From Conoideocrella luteorostrata (taxonomy: Eukaryota > Ascomycota > Sordariomycetes > Hypocreales > Clavicipitaceae): 64,000 nucleotides of DNA. Positions 1-9,989 of the stretch are shown in pieces. The DNA is taken from NCBI GenBank assembly GCA_032433595.1, contig JASWJB010000042.1, positions 143,683 to 207,682 of the forward strand. The letters are read 5' to 3'. Position 1 is the stretch's first letter, and each line of letters starts with the position of its first letter. Under the pieces are notes generated by a model. That model was not told the DNA's origin, did not search any database, and saw only the letters and a program-made list of their open reading frames with translations. The position numbers were made by a program, and so were the translations under genes.

Positions 1-242
1 TACCCTTAGCCATGGCGCAGACTATGGCATCGCTTGCCGAGTGGGCTTACGCAATCTTCACCCTGGGCTACAAGAAGCCACAGATGCGGCGACAGAACAT
101 GGACCATTTTAATCGTGGATGCAATTGGTCGCTTGCCAAAGCGAGAGAGCGCTTGGGTTATGAGCCCTTGACCGTAGCAGAACAAGACGCAGCTATCAAG
201 CGCATGATGGACTGGGGCATTGCCAACCTCCCCAAGCCGTAG
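1..242 (+). CDS. 3' end of a 3beta-HSD / sterol C4-decarboxylase-type dehydrogenase (5' truncated by the window)
   Basis: Only the last 80 or so codons are present; the frame is open from base 3 and ends at TAG 240-242. The C-terminal segment carries the pattern usual at the end of 3beta-hydroxysteroid dehydrogenase/isomerase and ERG26-like extended SDR proteins: a basic Asn/Arg-rich stretch, then SLAKARERLGYEPLTVAEQD and a helix ending in a Trp-Gly motif. Such enzymes oxidise the 3-hydroxyl of sterols or triterpenoids, often coupled to P450-driven C4 demethylation. The Rossmann fold and the YxxxK site lie outside the window, so activity cannot be judged. The gene converges on the P450 at 390-2074, with under 150 bases between them. 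The family assignment is fairly safe for so short a piece; a role in the neighbouring P450 block is inference. Confidence 0.7.
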   Translation, partial: PLAMAQTMASLAEWAYAIFTLGYKKPQMRRQNMDHFNRGCNWSLAKARERLGYEPLTVAEQDAAIKRMMDWGIANLPKP

Positions 243-389
243 CGTCACCGCAGTATTGCTGTGAGCGTCGGAATTCTAATTTTGAATCTCATCTCATTTC
301 ATAGGAACACGTACAGGGATTGGCTTTAGGGGCCGTTATAGTCACTACCATCGTTTGTCCAGATTTATGCTGTAATCAAATATCAAAAT

Positions 390-2074
390 CTAACCTAGCG
401 TCTTCGCCGCACCGTGCCAATTGTCTCGTACATGCAGAAAAATACTACTTCTTGGAATGATTGACGACCGCCATTGAAGCGATCGCGCGCCACATTGCGG
501 CGGCAGCTCACACTCGTATCCCTCCAAGAATGTTGCGACGACCAACTTCATGACCGTCGCAGCGTAAAACCTGCCGGGACATGTGGTGCGGCTGAGTCCC
601 CATATCAGCGTCCCATCGTTGTCTTTGTTTGAGTCCACCAGGAGTCGCTGCTGTGTTTGGTCTCTCCCCAGGGAGCTGGCTGTACTGCGGTGTCGTGAAA
701 TATCGAACCTCAGAGGATCGGGGAACCTGGCAGCATCTCTCATCAGACTGCGGGTAGGAACGCAGATCCAGTCTCCCGGCTGAATCGAAAGGCCCGTGGT
801 AAAAGTCCACGGTTTCAGAGCCTGACGTCGAACGGCCGTACTCTCAAATGCGGACAGTCGCGCAGACTCTTTGAGAAAAGCGTCGAGGACGGGAAGGTCG
901 TCTATCTTACCGGACAAACTCTCCAAAGGAGTATCTCGAAGCTCGGAGCGGATTATTTCGACGTATTCAGGCCTTGAGTAAAGGTCCAACAGGGCGTACG
1001 TAACGCCGATACCGAGCGTATGAACCGAGCCATACCATACACCCATGACTTCGCCGACCATTCGATCAACGTCCCATGTCTGCTTCGAGAGGCTCGTCTC
1101 AATAAGCCACTGGAGGCCGTCGTCCCAGCCAGCACCCTCTGTGCTGGTTTTGCGTTTGTCGTTGTTGATGGTCGCTTGATTTTCCAAACGGAACCGGCTC
1201 ATTCGCTGCGATACTTCTCTGGAAAGCTGTCTGTGGAAAGAAGAGGCGACTTTGTAGTTCCCAGTAACCTTTGCAGCGAGCCACCGTGAAAGTTTACAAG
1301 GTATGAAACGAATAATCTCCGCAGCCAAGGCGCACTCGTGCGGGAACCTCGTGGCAGCTCTGAGGAAGTCTTCGTCTGCCGTTAACTTCTGGCCGAAGAA
1401 GACCAGACAATTCGTTTTCCCCACGAGCATCTTCGCCGCATCGTAAAGCGGAAGCCGGTACGAGCCAGGCTCCACCTCGTGCTTCAGAAGCTGGGCTCTG
1501 AGCTCAACAGTGATGTGAGAACGAAGGGTTGGGAAGATATCAGCTAGCTTCGAAGTGAGGATATGCCTCAGAGCGCGAACGAAACCAGTACCCTCTACAC
1601 CGCGAATATTTTTCCATTCAAATCCATGCATTGTGTGTTTTGGCTGAAGAAACTACGACGGTTGTCAATATCGTGTCACTGCCGCAAGCTGTACCGCATA
1701 TACACTCACGTCTTTAGCTACTGCATGGAGAGACAGCACGTCCACGGGTGCCTTATTTATCTCGTCGATAAGGGCTTTGGTCGACACCATGTAGTGCTTC
1801 CTGCCAGGCGTATTGATGGTGAACGGCTGCCCCCTAGATCTGCGGTAGCCGCTCTCTATGACATCAGCCCCGTTGAACAGGTAATGAAAGCTATAATAAG
1901 CTTCCCAAGCCCTCCAAGAACAATTTCTCAGCCATCTGAGAGCCAACGGGAAGGTATCGCCGCCCTGTCGTCGTGGTTTTGTCAGTACTGCGCGTCAATT
2001 CTGCCGCGAACTATGTTGCCTACCACAAGGATTGTCACGGCGATCAGGACCAACTCTATTAGTGCATCCGTCAT
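390..2074 (-). CDS. Cytochrome P450 monooxygenase, ent-kaurene-oxidase-like fungal type
   Basis: Proposed exons on the minus strand are 2074-2024, 1964-1710 and 1643-390 (about 519 aa). The introns are 59 and 66 nt; the first has a TACTGAC branch site and the second a GTGAGT donor. The N-terminus is a hydrophobic anchor (residues 1-17). Further on are GQPFTINTPGRKHYMV, then HTMHGFEW, a GSVHT I-helix motif like the AxxHT form usual in terpenoid-type fungal P450s, the K-helix ExxR as ESAR, and a haem loop with TTCPGR. The first residue of the haem loop is Trp rather than the usual Phe. The proline-rich hinge is nearly absent in this model; a one-base error near 1980 would instead join the anchor to KPRRQGGDTFPLAL. 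Terpenoid hydroxylation is the likely role, with unknown substrate. The P450 identity is firm and the first exon is not. Confidence 0.85.
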
Positions 2075-2510
2075 TGTGTATTTTGTCTTGATAAGAATAT
2101 TCTGTTTGATGCATGCACCTGACGATCGAAAATTACTCGTAGTGTTAGGGACAACCATGGCTTTTAGTGCCATTGATTAATTCCATTCGTTCTAGGCCAA
2201 CGAAAGCGAATCTTCAACTCCTAGGCCAGTTTGGATGGCTCTATCAGACAACATCGGCGCTCAGCAGCAAGGTGCCGATTGTGTATCGGCCACCTAGCCA
2301 CTGGAATCACTCTTCTGAACCGCTTCTCCATCGGAAATTAAGCATAAGCACAACAGTTCATAGCCTAATGCTCTCCGGACCAGTCAGCCTTACCTCTTCG
2401 GTAACACAGAAGCTGACGTGAGCTGCATGGCGGTAATAGTATCACCAAATATTATAAGGGATTATAATATGCACTACTAATTACAAGTGGCCTCCGGGCA
2501 CGATGTGTCT

Positions 2511-2587
2511 GGGTGAAAAATTACGGAGTACACGACCCCTTGGTCCGCCCAGCCACAGTGACGGAGGGGTCGTGTAATACTTCACCC
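2511..2587. repeat. Imperfect foldback (inverted repeat) interrupted by TACGGAGTAC
   Basis: The outer arms GGGTGAA and TTCACCC and the inner arms ACGACCCCT and AGGGGTCGT pair across a loop of about 25 nt. The left arm is 7 nt longer than the right because it contains GGAGTAC. This makes TACGGAGTAC at 2522-2531, where the right arm has a single TAC equivalent. The structure lies upstream of the P450 at 390-2074 and downstream of the one ending at 2974. It could be a small MITE or a transcription-termination hairpin. Confidence 0.7.
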
Positions 2588-2653
2588 GCCTGCCTCACGC
2601 TCGCATATGACTTGCTTTTCGTTCCGTTTCTTTTACGCGGTAAGATGCTGCAA

Positions 2654-2708
2654 GACTTGCATGAGACCCGCATGAGACTTGCATGAGACTTGCATGAGAC
2701 TTGCTCGA
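2654..2708. repeat. Five-copy 11-bp tandem repeat, unit GACTTGCATGA
   Basis: Five adjacent 11-nt units run from 2654 to 2708. Units 1, 3 and 4 are identical, unit 2 has CC for TT, and unit 5 diverges at two positions. The array is in the intergenic space between two minus-strand P450 genes, on the promoter side of the one at 390-2074. It could be a regulatory repeat or neutral slippage. Confidence 0.85.
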
Positions 2709-2973
2709 CACTTGGCGGGCCTGCAGCGTTTGCCTTGGCTTATGTTTCTCACACGAGTGTAGGTGCACACGAGCTCATTGGACGACACGGTGCGAAGCTG
2801 TGTGCATCGGCGTGATTACCTACACAAGAGCGAGGGCTGGCTATCTTGCGCCCCCAAGATTAGGGTCGCGCTAGTGGCACTGCTAAATCCTCAAGCCTGC
2901 CAAGTCATAAGCACATAGTGCCGGTTAGGCCGACCCTCGACCCTCTGCTTGTTAGCAAACACTGCTTCTTGTT

Positions 2974-4618
2974 TTATTCCCACTCAGGCCCACAGGGCCG
3001 GGGAGGGATGCCAGGAATGATTCGACGCGATATCAGGACTGTCAGATCCTCCCCCTCCCTTGGCGCCATCATCCCGAAGGTCGGCTTCATCGTGTCCGCC
3101 TTGGGGAACGCGGGCTGGGGCCGCGACAGCGCTAAGTCGTATCGGTAGAGAGCCGTTCCGATGAAGCTCACTACTTCAGCCATTGCCACGAACCGTCCCG
3201 CACAAAGCGTCGCCCCGCCCCCAAACGGTCGATAACTAGCTTCGCGCAGCAACGCCCTGTTCTCCATGAATCTGCGAGGGTCGAAGGAGTCTGCGTCCGG
3301 CCCCCAAACCGCAGGATTCTCGTGTAGCTGGCGATACGGTATCATGACCTTGTGGCCTCTGAGAAGAACCTTCCCGTTGATAGCCGTGTCGGCCAGCACA
3401 AGCCGCATGCTGGCCGAGCTCGTGTACACCCGGAGGACCTCTCGTAGCGTGGAATCCAGCAATGGGCAACGCTGGGTGAGATGCTGGATCGAGGGTTCTG
3501 CATCTCCTGCCACGCCCGCTATCTCGGCCCGAATGGCTGCGAGGAGGTCGCTGTCGGCGAGTATGTGGCCCAGGGCCCAGAAGCATAGCTTGTACGTGTT
3601 CCCATTGATGCTGCCAAATTTGGTTATCAGTAGCCATGTGCGAAGTAATGTGTTTCAGTTGTGGCGCGCGTACTCACACGAAGTAGATGATCATTACGCA
3701 CGCCGCCATCTCTCTCTCATCCAAACCCGCCGCTCTGGATTCTGTCTCCATTGCCTTGGTGAACCACGCCGCATCCTGTCGCTGGCGCCTGGGGATCTCA
3801 TAGTACCTCGCGATAACAGCGGCGATATGATCGCGAGTCTTGATGACTTCTTGCGAAAAGCACCTGGGATACTGGAACAGGATCTTCCACATTCCTTTGT
3901 CAAGCGCGTAGAACGAGCTCAACGATTCCGGATCCTGTTCCCATAATCGACAGCCCCAGTACGTTCGAGCACCTGCTTCAATGAGAACGTTCCCACAGAA
4001 TCCAAGCAACGAGGTCTCGAATCCGGTGCCTGGCAGCGGCGCAAGCGGAACATTTTGGGTGATCTGGTCCCATCGGAGCAAGCCTTTGATCGTCTCCACG
4101 AAACTACGAGTAATTTCCTGCTCGTGAGAGTCCGGCCCAGGAAGCAACTGCTGGTGATGGAAGTCGATGGCGAGCTTGACCAAAGATTTGTTCATTGGAT
4201 TGAGCCCCGTCGTGCTTTTCCCCAATGGATACGGCGGTGGCTCTTGGCACATTCTCTGGACTGTTTTCGCCGTGGCTCCGCACTGCAACATTAAGTCGCC
4301 GATGAACGCGTCGAACGCGAGCGTGGTCGTGTTCTTGTAGATGACCGACACATCTTTGGGGTTGGTCACCACGTAAATGGTCTCGCCGGCTAGTTTGAGC
4401 GCAAAAATTGAGCGCCTTTTATCTCTGATGCCTGAGTATATTGTGCTGCCCGAATCTCGAAAGAACGAGATGGCAGATCCGATCCACGGTAGAAGATATG
4501 GTAGTTCCCTGGGCAGTTCGGGTTTCAGCAGTGGACGAACAGTAAACCGCCAGACACGCCATGACAGCCACGCCACGAAGCAGTAGACCGCGTATTCGAA
4601 CAACAGCCGCCAGCTCAT
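2974..4618 (-). CDS. Cytochrome P450 monooxygenase, CYP7/CYP8-like fungal type
   Basis: Two exons, 4618-3678 and 3610-2974, are separated by a 67-nt intron (donor GTGAGT, phase 2), giving about 525 aa. The ATG at 4618 is the first one before a membrane anchor (residues about 5-25) and a Pro-rich hinge with ELPYLLPWIGS. Visible signatures are an I-helix stretch with GNT followed by FW, as in the CYP7/CYP8 clan, the K-helix ExxR as REVLR, and a canonical haem loop FGGGATLCAGR. Its closest relative in the window is the P450 at 9990-11675: both carry an intron at the same place and phase just before the I-helix exon, which points to an old duplication. It is transcribed divergently from the rhodopsin-domain gene at 5210. 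It probably hydroxylates a steroid-like or terpenoid scaffold at the ER; the substrate is unknown. Confidence 0.9.
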
Positions 4619-5209
4619 GGTTGGAAAGGATGTTGGCACGGAAGGTGACAGGAACAAAGCCTTCGACGATGCAAGCAAGCATCCAGCTATGGAATTGTAT
4701 TTGAGCCGCGCACCATCTAGCGGCAATATATCGTCGTACAGTGGCACTTTTATCGTACTAACAAAAACCGGGGAAAAAAATTAGAACAGCCAGAGGGTTA
4801 TACCACCCACTCCCCACACCTCCGTAGACCACGTTGTACTTGGGGGATGGTGGCGCAGTGGAAGTGATTTCCAATAGCGCCTATCCCTTGGCTTACTACG
4901 GTATAATCGACACGGGATACCATGGACGACCCGCTGCCGTGGTTGCAGCCGTTGTCAGCGCTCCTTCACCATTCGGCCCCCGCAGACTGCTTCTGCATGA
5001 GTTCGCTGACATGTCATGCATGCACCTGATATGTCTCTTGTTCCCATTCCTGCCGCGAGGCCCTTTGTCCCTTCTCCACGGCCTTCATAGTGATATGCTG
5101 ATATACCTGCTCTTTCTGCTTCGTTAGCGGACCGTCTGCATCGCCATCTCTTTCCAGGCTTTAATATTCTCGCAGCCCCCTCAGAGTCTCTGCAACTCCG
5201 TACGTCACA
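4619..5209. promoter_or_regulatory. Shared divergent promoter region between a P450 and a rhodopsin-domain gene
   Basis: 591 bases separate the two divergent start codons (4618 minus, 5210 plus). No coding exon is visible. The geometry would suit joint control of the two genes by one cluster regulator, but no binding site is identified. Confidence 0.5.
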
Positions 5210-6431
5210 ATGGCATCCGATCCAGCCCTGCCAGCGGGTCTGGACCCAAACAAGGTTCCCGCCGCATCTCTTCCCACGCCACCCCCGGAGAATTGGGCCG
5301 GCCTCGGCAGCGGGCCGGAGCTTCACACAACTACGGTCGTGATGTTTGCAATCCTAGCTCCCATAGCGATCTTCTCCGTCGGTTTGCGTTTTCACTGGAG
5401 CTGGAGAACTCGTGGCAGTCCCGGCGGAGGGATCAATGCAGCCGACTGGTGCAGTCTCGGGGCTTTGGTCCTTACCCTTTGCCAAGAGTCAATCATTATG
5501 ACACGTAGGACACCCTGCAGGGCACAATTTTGATCCAACACTTGCTGACAAAAGAGTAGTTGGTGACTATCAGCGCCATCAATGGGATATGCCCCTTGCG
5601 AAGATGCTGATTCCATCCTTCTACAAGAGAACATACGCACAATACGTCATTGCATGGCCGGCCATCTCCCTTGCGAAACTATCCATTCTACTTCTCTATC
5701 TGCGAATTTTCCGAATGAACAAGACGCTGAGGATGGCAATCTGGGGAGGGGTCGCATTAATTTGCGTGGCGTATCTACCGAACATTGCTGTTTCGTCCTA
5801 CTTCTGCGCCGCACGCGTCGGCGAAGCATGGGGTCCTGTCGTCGGCCTTCGTTGCGCCGACAGGGGATCCTTGAAATGGCTTATAGCTTCGGCCGCGCTC
5901 TCAGTCCTTCTCGATTTCTACATCCTGGTGCTGCCAATACCCCAAATCATGAGTCTCAAGATGAGCGTGCGTCGACGGCTCGGTGTATGCCTCATCTTCT
6001 TCACCGCCTTCTTCGCCTGTACCTGCGCGATCCTGACGCTTGTCTATCGGATCCAACTCGAACATGCCCAAGACACATTGTGGCCCGGAGCGCAGCTATG
6101 GATCACCAATCTGGTCGAGAACTTCGTCGCCATAATTGTTAGCTCCGTCCCCGGGGTCAGTTCCTGGCTTACTCGGGTTCTGATGCCCAGCCAGTTTTAC
6201 TCGAGAATCAGCTCCTTTCTCTCTGGGAGCTCAAGGTCCGCATTCAGCCAGACACAAAGCCAAACCTCTGACATGATGGCTTCGGATCAGACCAACAACA
6301 ACTACCCTATGAGAAACTATGCCCAGCACGACCCAGAGTCCCAGAGCTCGTTGACTGGACCCAGAAAACTCGATGGCAGCGGTGGCATACAGATCAAACA
6401 GACCTACACTGTTTTAACTGGTCGACCTTGA
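5210..6431 (+). CDS. Fungal rhodopsin-domain seven-helix integral membrane protein (SAT4/PTH11-like)
   Basis: Two exons, 5210-5504 and 5560-6431, with a 55-nt intron (phase 1), encode about 388 aa. The layout is that of the fungal rhodopsin-like domain family. An extracellular N-tail of about 40 residues is followed by seven hydrophobic helices, with QRHQWDMPLAK after helix 2, KLSILLLYLRIF in helix 3, CADRGSLKW before helix 5, and LWITNLVENFVAIIVSSVPG at helix 7. A Ser/Gln-rich cytoplasmic tail of about 80 residues follows. Members often sit in fungal secondary-metabolite clusters and are of unknown biochemical role, with receptor or membrane-scaffold functions proposed. No CFEM domain is present, so it is not a classical PTH11. 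The position amid four P450s supports cluster membership; function is inference. Confidence 0.88.
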
Positions 6432-7343
6432 GCACGATCCAACACACTGCAGGTTGACGGGTACGGGAGAGCCCATTTGGACAGGTTCGGTGAAGGAGTC
6501 TTGCAGCAGATAGTGTCTTAGCATTCGCGTACAGCAGAGCGGTCACCATAATGTAATCGAGGTCATGGCTACGATGTATTCTCGGTTGTTCCAATGTTCA
6601 TGCACCAGCTCTACATACAAGTGTTGTAACAATTAACCGCTCGCCCACTAGAGCAACAGTGTAAGCCTACTGAACTTCTTCCCAGCGGCTATAATTAGGG
6701 CTTACATTCCACGCAACGATCAGGTGACTTGCCTGCGTAGCGGTGGTTAGAATGGGACAGACCAAGTACCTAGATTAACTTCCAGTTCACTATTGCAGCG
6801 AGGTCAACTTGTCTGCAGGCAACGCATGATCAAAAAATGAGTACAGAGTGCAAAGCGGGTCGCCTGAGATTGGCGATGTACAGAATTGCCCGATCAACCG
6901 AGTGCTCTCTGCGGGCGACCAGCATCGGTACGTGAAACATGTTTAGTTCCATGGACGAACGGGGCCAGCTGGGTACTCACTCGCGAAGACTGCCATCGTA
7001 ACTACGGGTTGGGCGAATATGCACGTAAGCAGATGCACGGCTACACAAAAAAATGGCGTATTCAGAGACTTTTCATGTGTAGTTATGACCCTAAAATAGG
7101 CTATGCTTTTCTGTGACACACTCACACACACACCCCGCTGCCCACCCCCTTCCCCCCAAACATTGCTTACGGTCAGGTCTCTTGGCCATTGCGGGCATTT
7201 TGAATTGCGCATTTCCTTAGTTATCCGTATTATTCCCTAGGTGCGACTACAGATACGGGCTCCAGGCGCGTCTTCTTTCTCCCATCAAGTCGACCAATAG
7301 CTAGAATCAACATCCTTCCAACCAATCCGCGCCTTCTGTGACA
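6432..7343. other. Intergenic region (promoter side of the P450 at 7344)
   Basis: No coding exon is recognised. There is a short CA-rich run near 7120 and a C-rich tract at about 7138-7160. The 3' part is the presumed promoter of the P450 that follows. Confidence 0.5.
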
Positions 7344-8990
7344 ATGCTACTGATCTCAGCGTTGCAAAAATATGGAGAGCTCGCCACCTCACAGCTCGCG
7401 TTAAGCTCTGTTGTGCTGTTGGTGGTGTACCTTCTCATTGACTACATGTTTGGCGTCAAGCCCGCTCAAGCCGAACCACGTTTTCTGCCATCACGCATCC
7501 CGTATTTCGGACATTTGATCAACATTATATGCAAAGGTGTCAACTACTATGAAGAACTAGTGTGAGCAGCGATGACCGCCGACCTGTCATTCCCCACTGA
7601 CAGAAACCCAGTGCAAAGCATGGAAGACTGCCTTACAGCCTCGCGATGCCCGGCGGACGTCTGTACGTCCTGAATTTGCCGGAGCATGTCATCTCTATGC
7701 AAAAAGCATACCGCGAGCTCTCATTCTGGTCCGTTGAGGCATCCTTTACGAAGAGTCTCGCCGGAATTAGTGACTATTCAGATGAGATCCTGAGGACAAA
7801 TGCCGAAGGCCAGCAGGGGATTCCGAGCCTGGTGGTTGATGGCATGAAAGCAACCCACGCGGCTATGACCGGCCCGAACCTCAGCGAAATGATCGAAAGA
7901 GGCCTTCACCGGGCCGCCAGCGAGCTCGAACAGCTCAGCATCAAGACTGATCCATCCGGCGACCTGGCGACCTATTGTCTGTGGGAGTGGACGCAGCATG
8001 TGTTCTCTCTGGCGACTTCAAGTGCCGTTTATGGCCCAGGCAACCCTTACGAGGACTTAAACGTCGAGAAAGGACTTTAGTAAGTAGCGGATCACTATTT
8101 TATTGCATCTAAATGCAGCCAAGCTTAGATTTCTGACGAGCACCAGCCAATTTGAAGACAGCACCATGCTGTTCTTGACCGGGCTACCGCTTCGCATATT
8201 TGTTCGCAAAGGTTATGCAGCACGGGAAGTCATAGTCGCGGCTTTTAAGAAATTCTTCGCCGAGAAAAGCGACAGCAAAGCATCACAGCTCGTGAAGAAC
8301 CGTGCTGATGTGCTACGTCGCTACGCAATCCCTGAAGCTGACATTGCCCGATTCGAGACTGCCAATGGGTTTGGAATCCTGCTGAATCTTCTTCCGACGG
8401 CTTACTGGACCATTTGGCACGTTTTCTCCGACCGAGCGCTGCTGCATGCCGTTCGCGAGGAGGCCAAGGCTGCATTCGGCCCAGACGCGTCGTTGAGGTC
8501 AGAGGCCAGCTTGAACGCCTTTCAGAGTCTACCTCTTCTGACGTCTGTGATGAGCGAGGCTTTACGGTACAACACCACTGGTGCGGCGGTGCGACGAGTC
8601 ACGAAGGACCATCTGCTCAACGGCCAGCTCCTCTTGAAAAAAGGCAGCTACTGCCTGGTACCAAACAAGGGTGCCCACTTTGATTCAAACCAATGGGGTT
8701 CAGAAGCCCATCTCTTTCAGGCCGACCGGTTTCTCAAGACCGAGAACAGAGTCAACGGCGCGTCATTCCGTGGCTTCGGTGGTGGTGTAAACTTGTGCCC
8801 AGGTAAATCCTTTGCCACGAGACTCATCGTCACGACTGTAGCAGCCATGGCTCTGCAATTAGATATCGAGCCCTGCACACCTAGTGGAGCGCTGGATCAC
8901 CCCGGACATGACGAGAGCAGCATGGCTATTGTCGTGGCCCGTCCAGCTATGAGATACCGGGTCAGATTGGTGCCGAGAGGTGGAAAGTAG
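7344..8990 (+). CDS. Cytochrome P450 monooxygenase, CYP7/CYP8-like (prostacyclin-synthase-like) fungal type
   Basis: Three exons, 7344-7561, 7612-8079 and 8147-8990, with introns of 50 and 67 nt (GTGAGC and GTAAGT donors), encode about 509 aa. The ATG at 7344 precedes a membrane anchor (residues about 18-36) and a hinge ending SRIPYFGHL. An early PGGRLYVLNLPE strand is typical of the CYP7/CYP8-related fungal group. The I-helix region has NLLPTAYW in place of the usual acidic-Thr pair, as expected for this clan. ExxR is seen as SEALR and the haem loop as FGGGVNLCPGK. It is diverged from the P450s at 2974 and 9990, with different intron positions, so it is not a recent duplicate. A steroid- or terpenoid-modifying hydroxylase is likely; an isomerase-type P450 is also possible given the unusual I-helix. 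Confidence 0.9.
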
Positions 8991-9989
8991 TTCATCTCTT
9001 TGGCGACCGCAAGGCTCACCTCTCGTACCGTGACCCACAGACACCGCTGTCACCGCAGGCGACCTAGAGCAATCTTTGATGCTAATCTGACACCTGCCAC
9101 ACTAGAATACCGCGTACCGTTCTGCAAGGGAGAGCTGTTGGGGTTGTGGGGCGTGCAATGTATCTCTTCGTACCACACAAGCTTGCTGGGACTTCTATCA
9201 TGGTATATATTGGCAGGCAGAATAAGAACCCTTTAATGCGCTGTTTATAATTGGCTACTGTCCCCTGTCCGGTACGAAAAGTGAGCCTTACGGTTACCAG
9301 AGAGATACCATGCAGAGACATGCATATGCAAAGCGTACGTTGTCCAATCAAAAAAGAGCAAGCTGCTCTGGTGCATTCGAGACTGTTCGTGACCGATCAA
9401 GCTGCACGGCAAGGTTACAGATGCATAAACGGGCAGTTTTACCTATCTTGTCATGCCCTAGTTAGTTGATAGCTCATTTACATTATTTACACCGAGATGC
9501 GGAGTAGTGCTTTGACTAATGCGGGTCCAAGACTGCTAGGGAAGCTGTGTGTGACGATGACTGCAGTGTGTTACACGACAGGCCAAAGTCTTGCTTAGAA
9601 GGGTTACATCTTGAGCCATGCATACGTAGACAAACACCAAACTTCGGCCCCCTTCATCGCTCCAGTCAACAATCAAGGCATCCTGTCTCACACATTGGCC
9701 CCCAATCTGTCGCCACCGAAGTCTGGACCGGCCTTAATACTACACAGGCGACTGCGCCTATGTCTGACTGCATACCAAGACCTTTTGTAGATTGGGCTGG
9801 TCAAAGGCGCAAAGACGCAAAGACGCACACGGGAGCCTACAGACTAGTAGAAAGCGGCGACACGATGACTCGCAGATTCTAGTTCACGCGATCTCATTCC
9901 GGAGCTGTCTGCTCCGTGCACAGTAAGAACATTCCTTCTGTTATTTCTCTGCTCAACCACCAGTCAAGACGAATTTTCCAGGCATTGCC
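8991..9989. other. Intergenic region between two P450 genes
   Basis: No exon is recognised. The region carries the 3' flank of the P450 at 7344 and the promoter of the one at 9990. A short direct repeat, GCAAAGACGCAAAGACGCA, is present near 9808. Confidence 0.5.

Larger units (their letters stand above)
2075..2973. other. Intergenic region between two P450 genes, promoter side of the 390-2074 gene
   Basis: No coding exon is visible here. It holds the foldback at 2511-2587 and the 11-bp tandem array at 2654-2708. The rest looks like ordinary non-coding sequence. Confidence 0.6.

Noticed and set aside
6..248. Minus-strand open frame over the dehydrogenase 3' end
   Set aside because: It is antisense to a recognisable conserved C-terminus and has no domain of its own.
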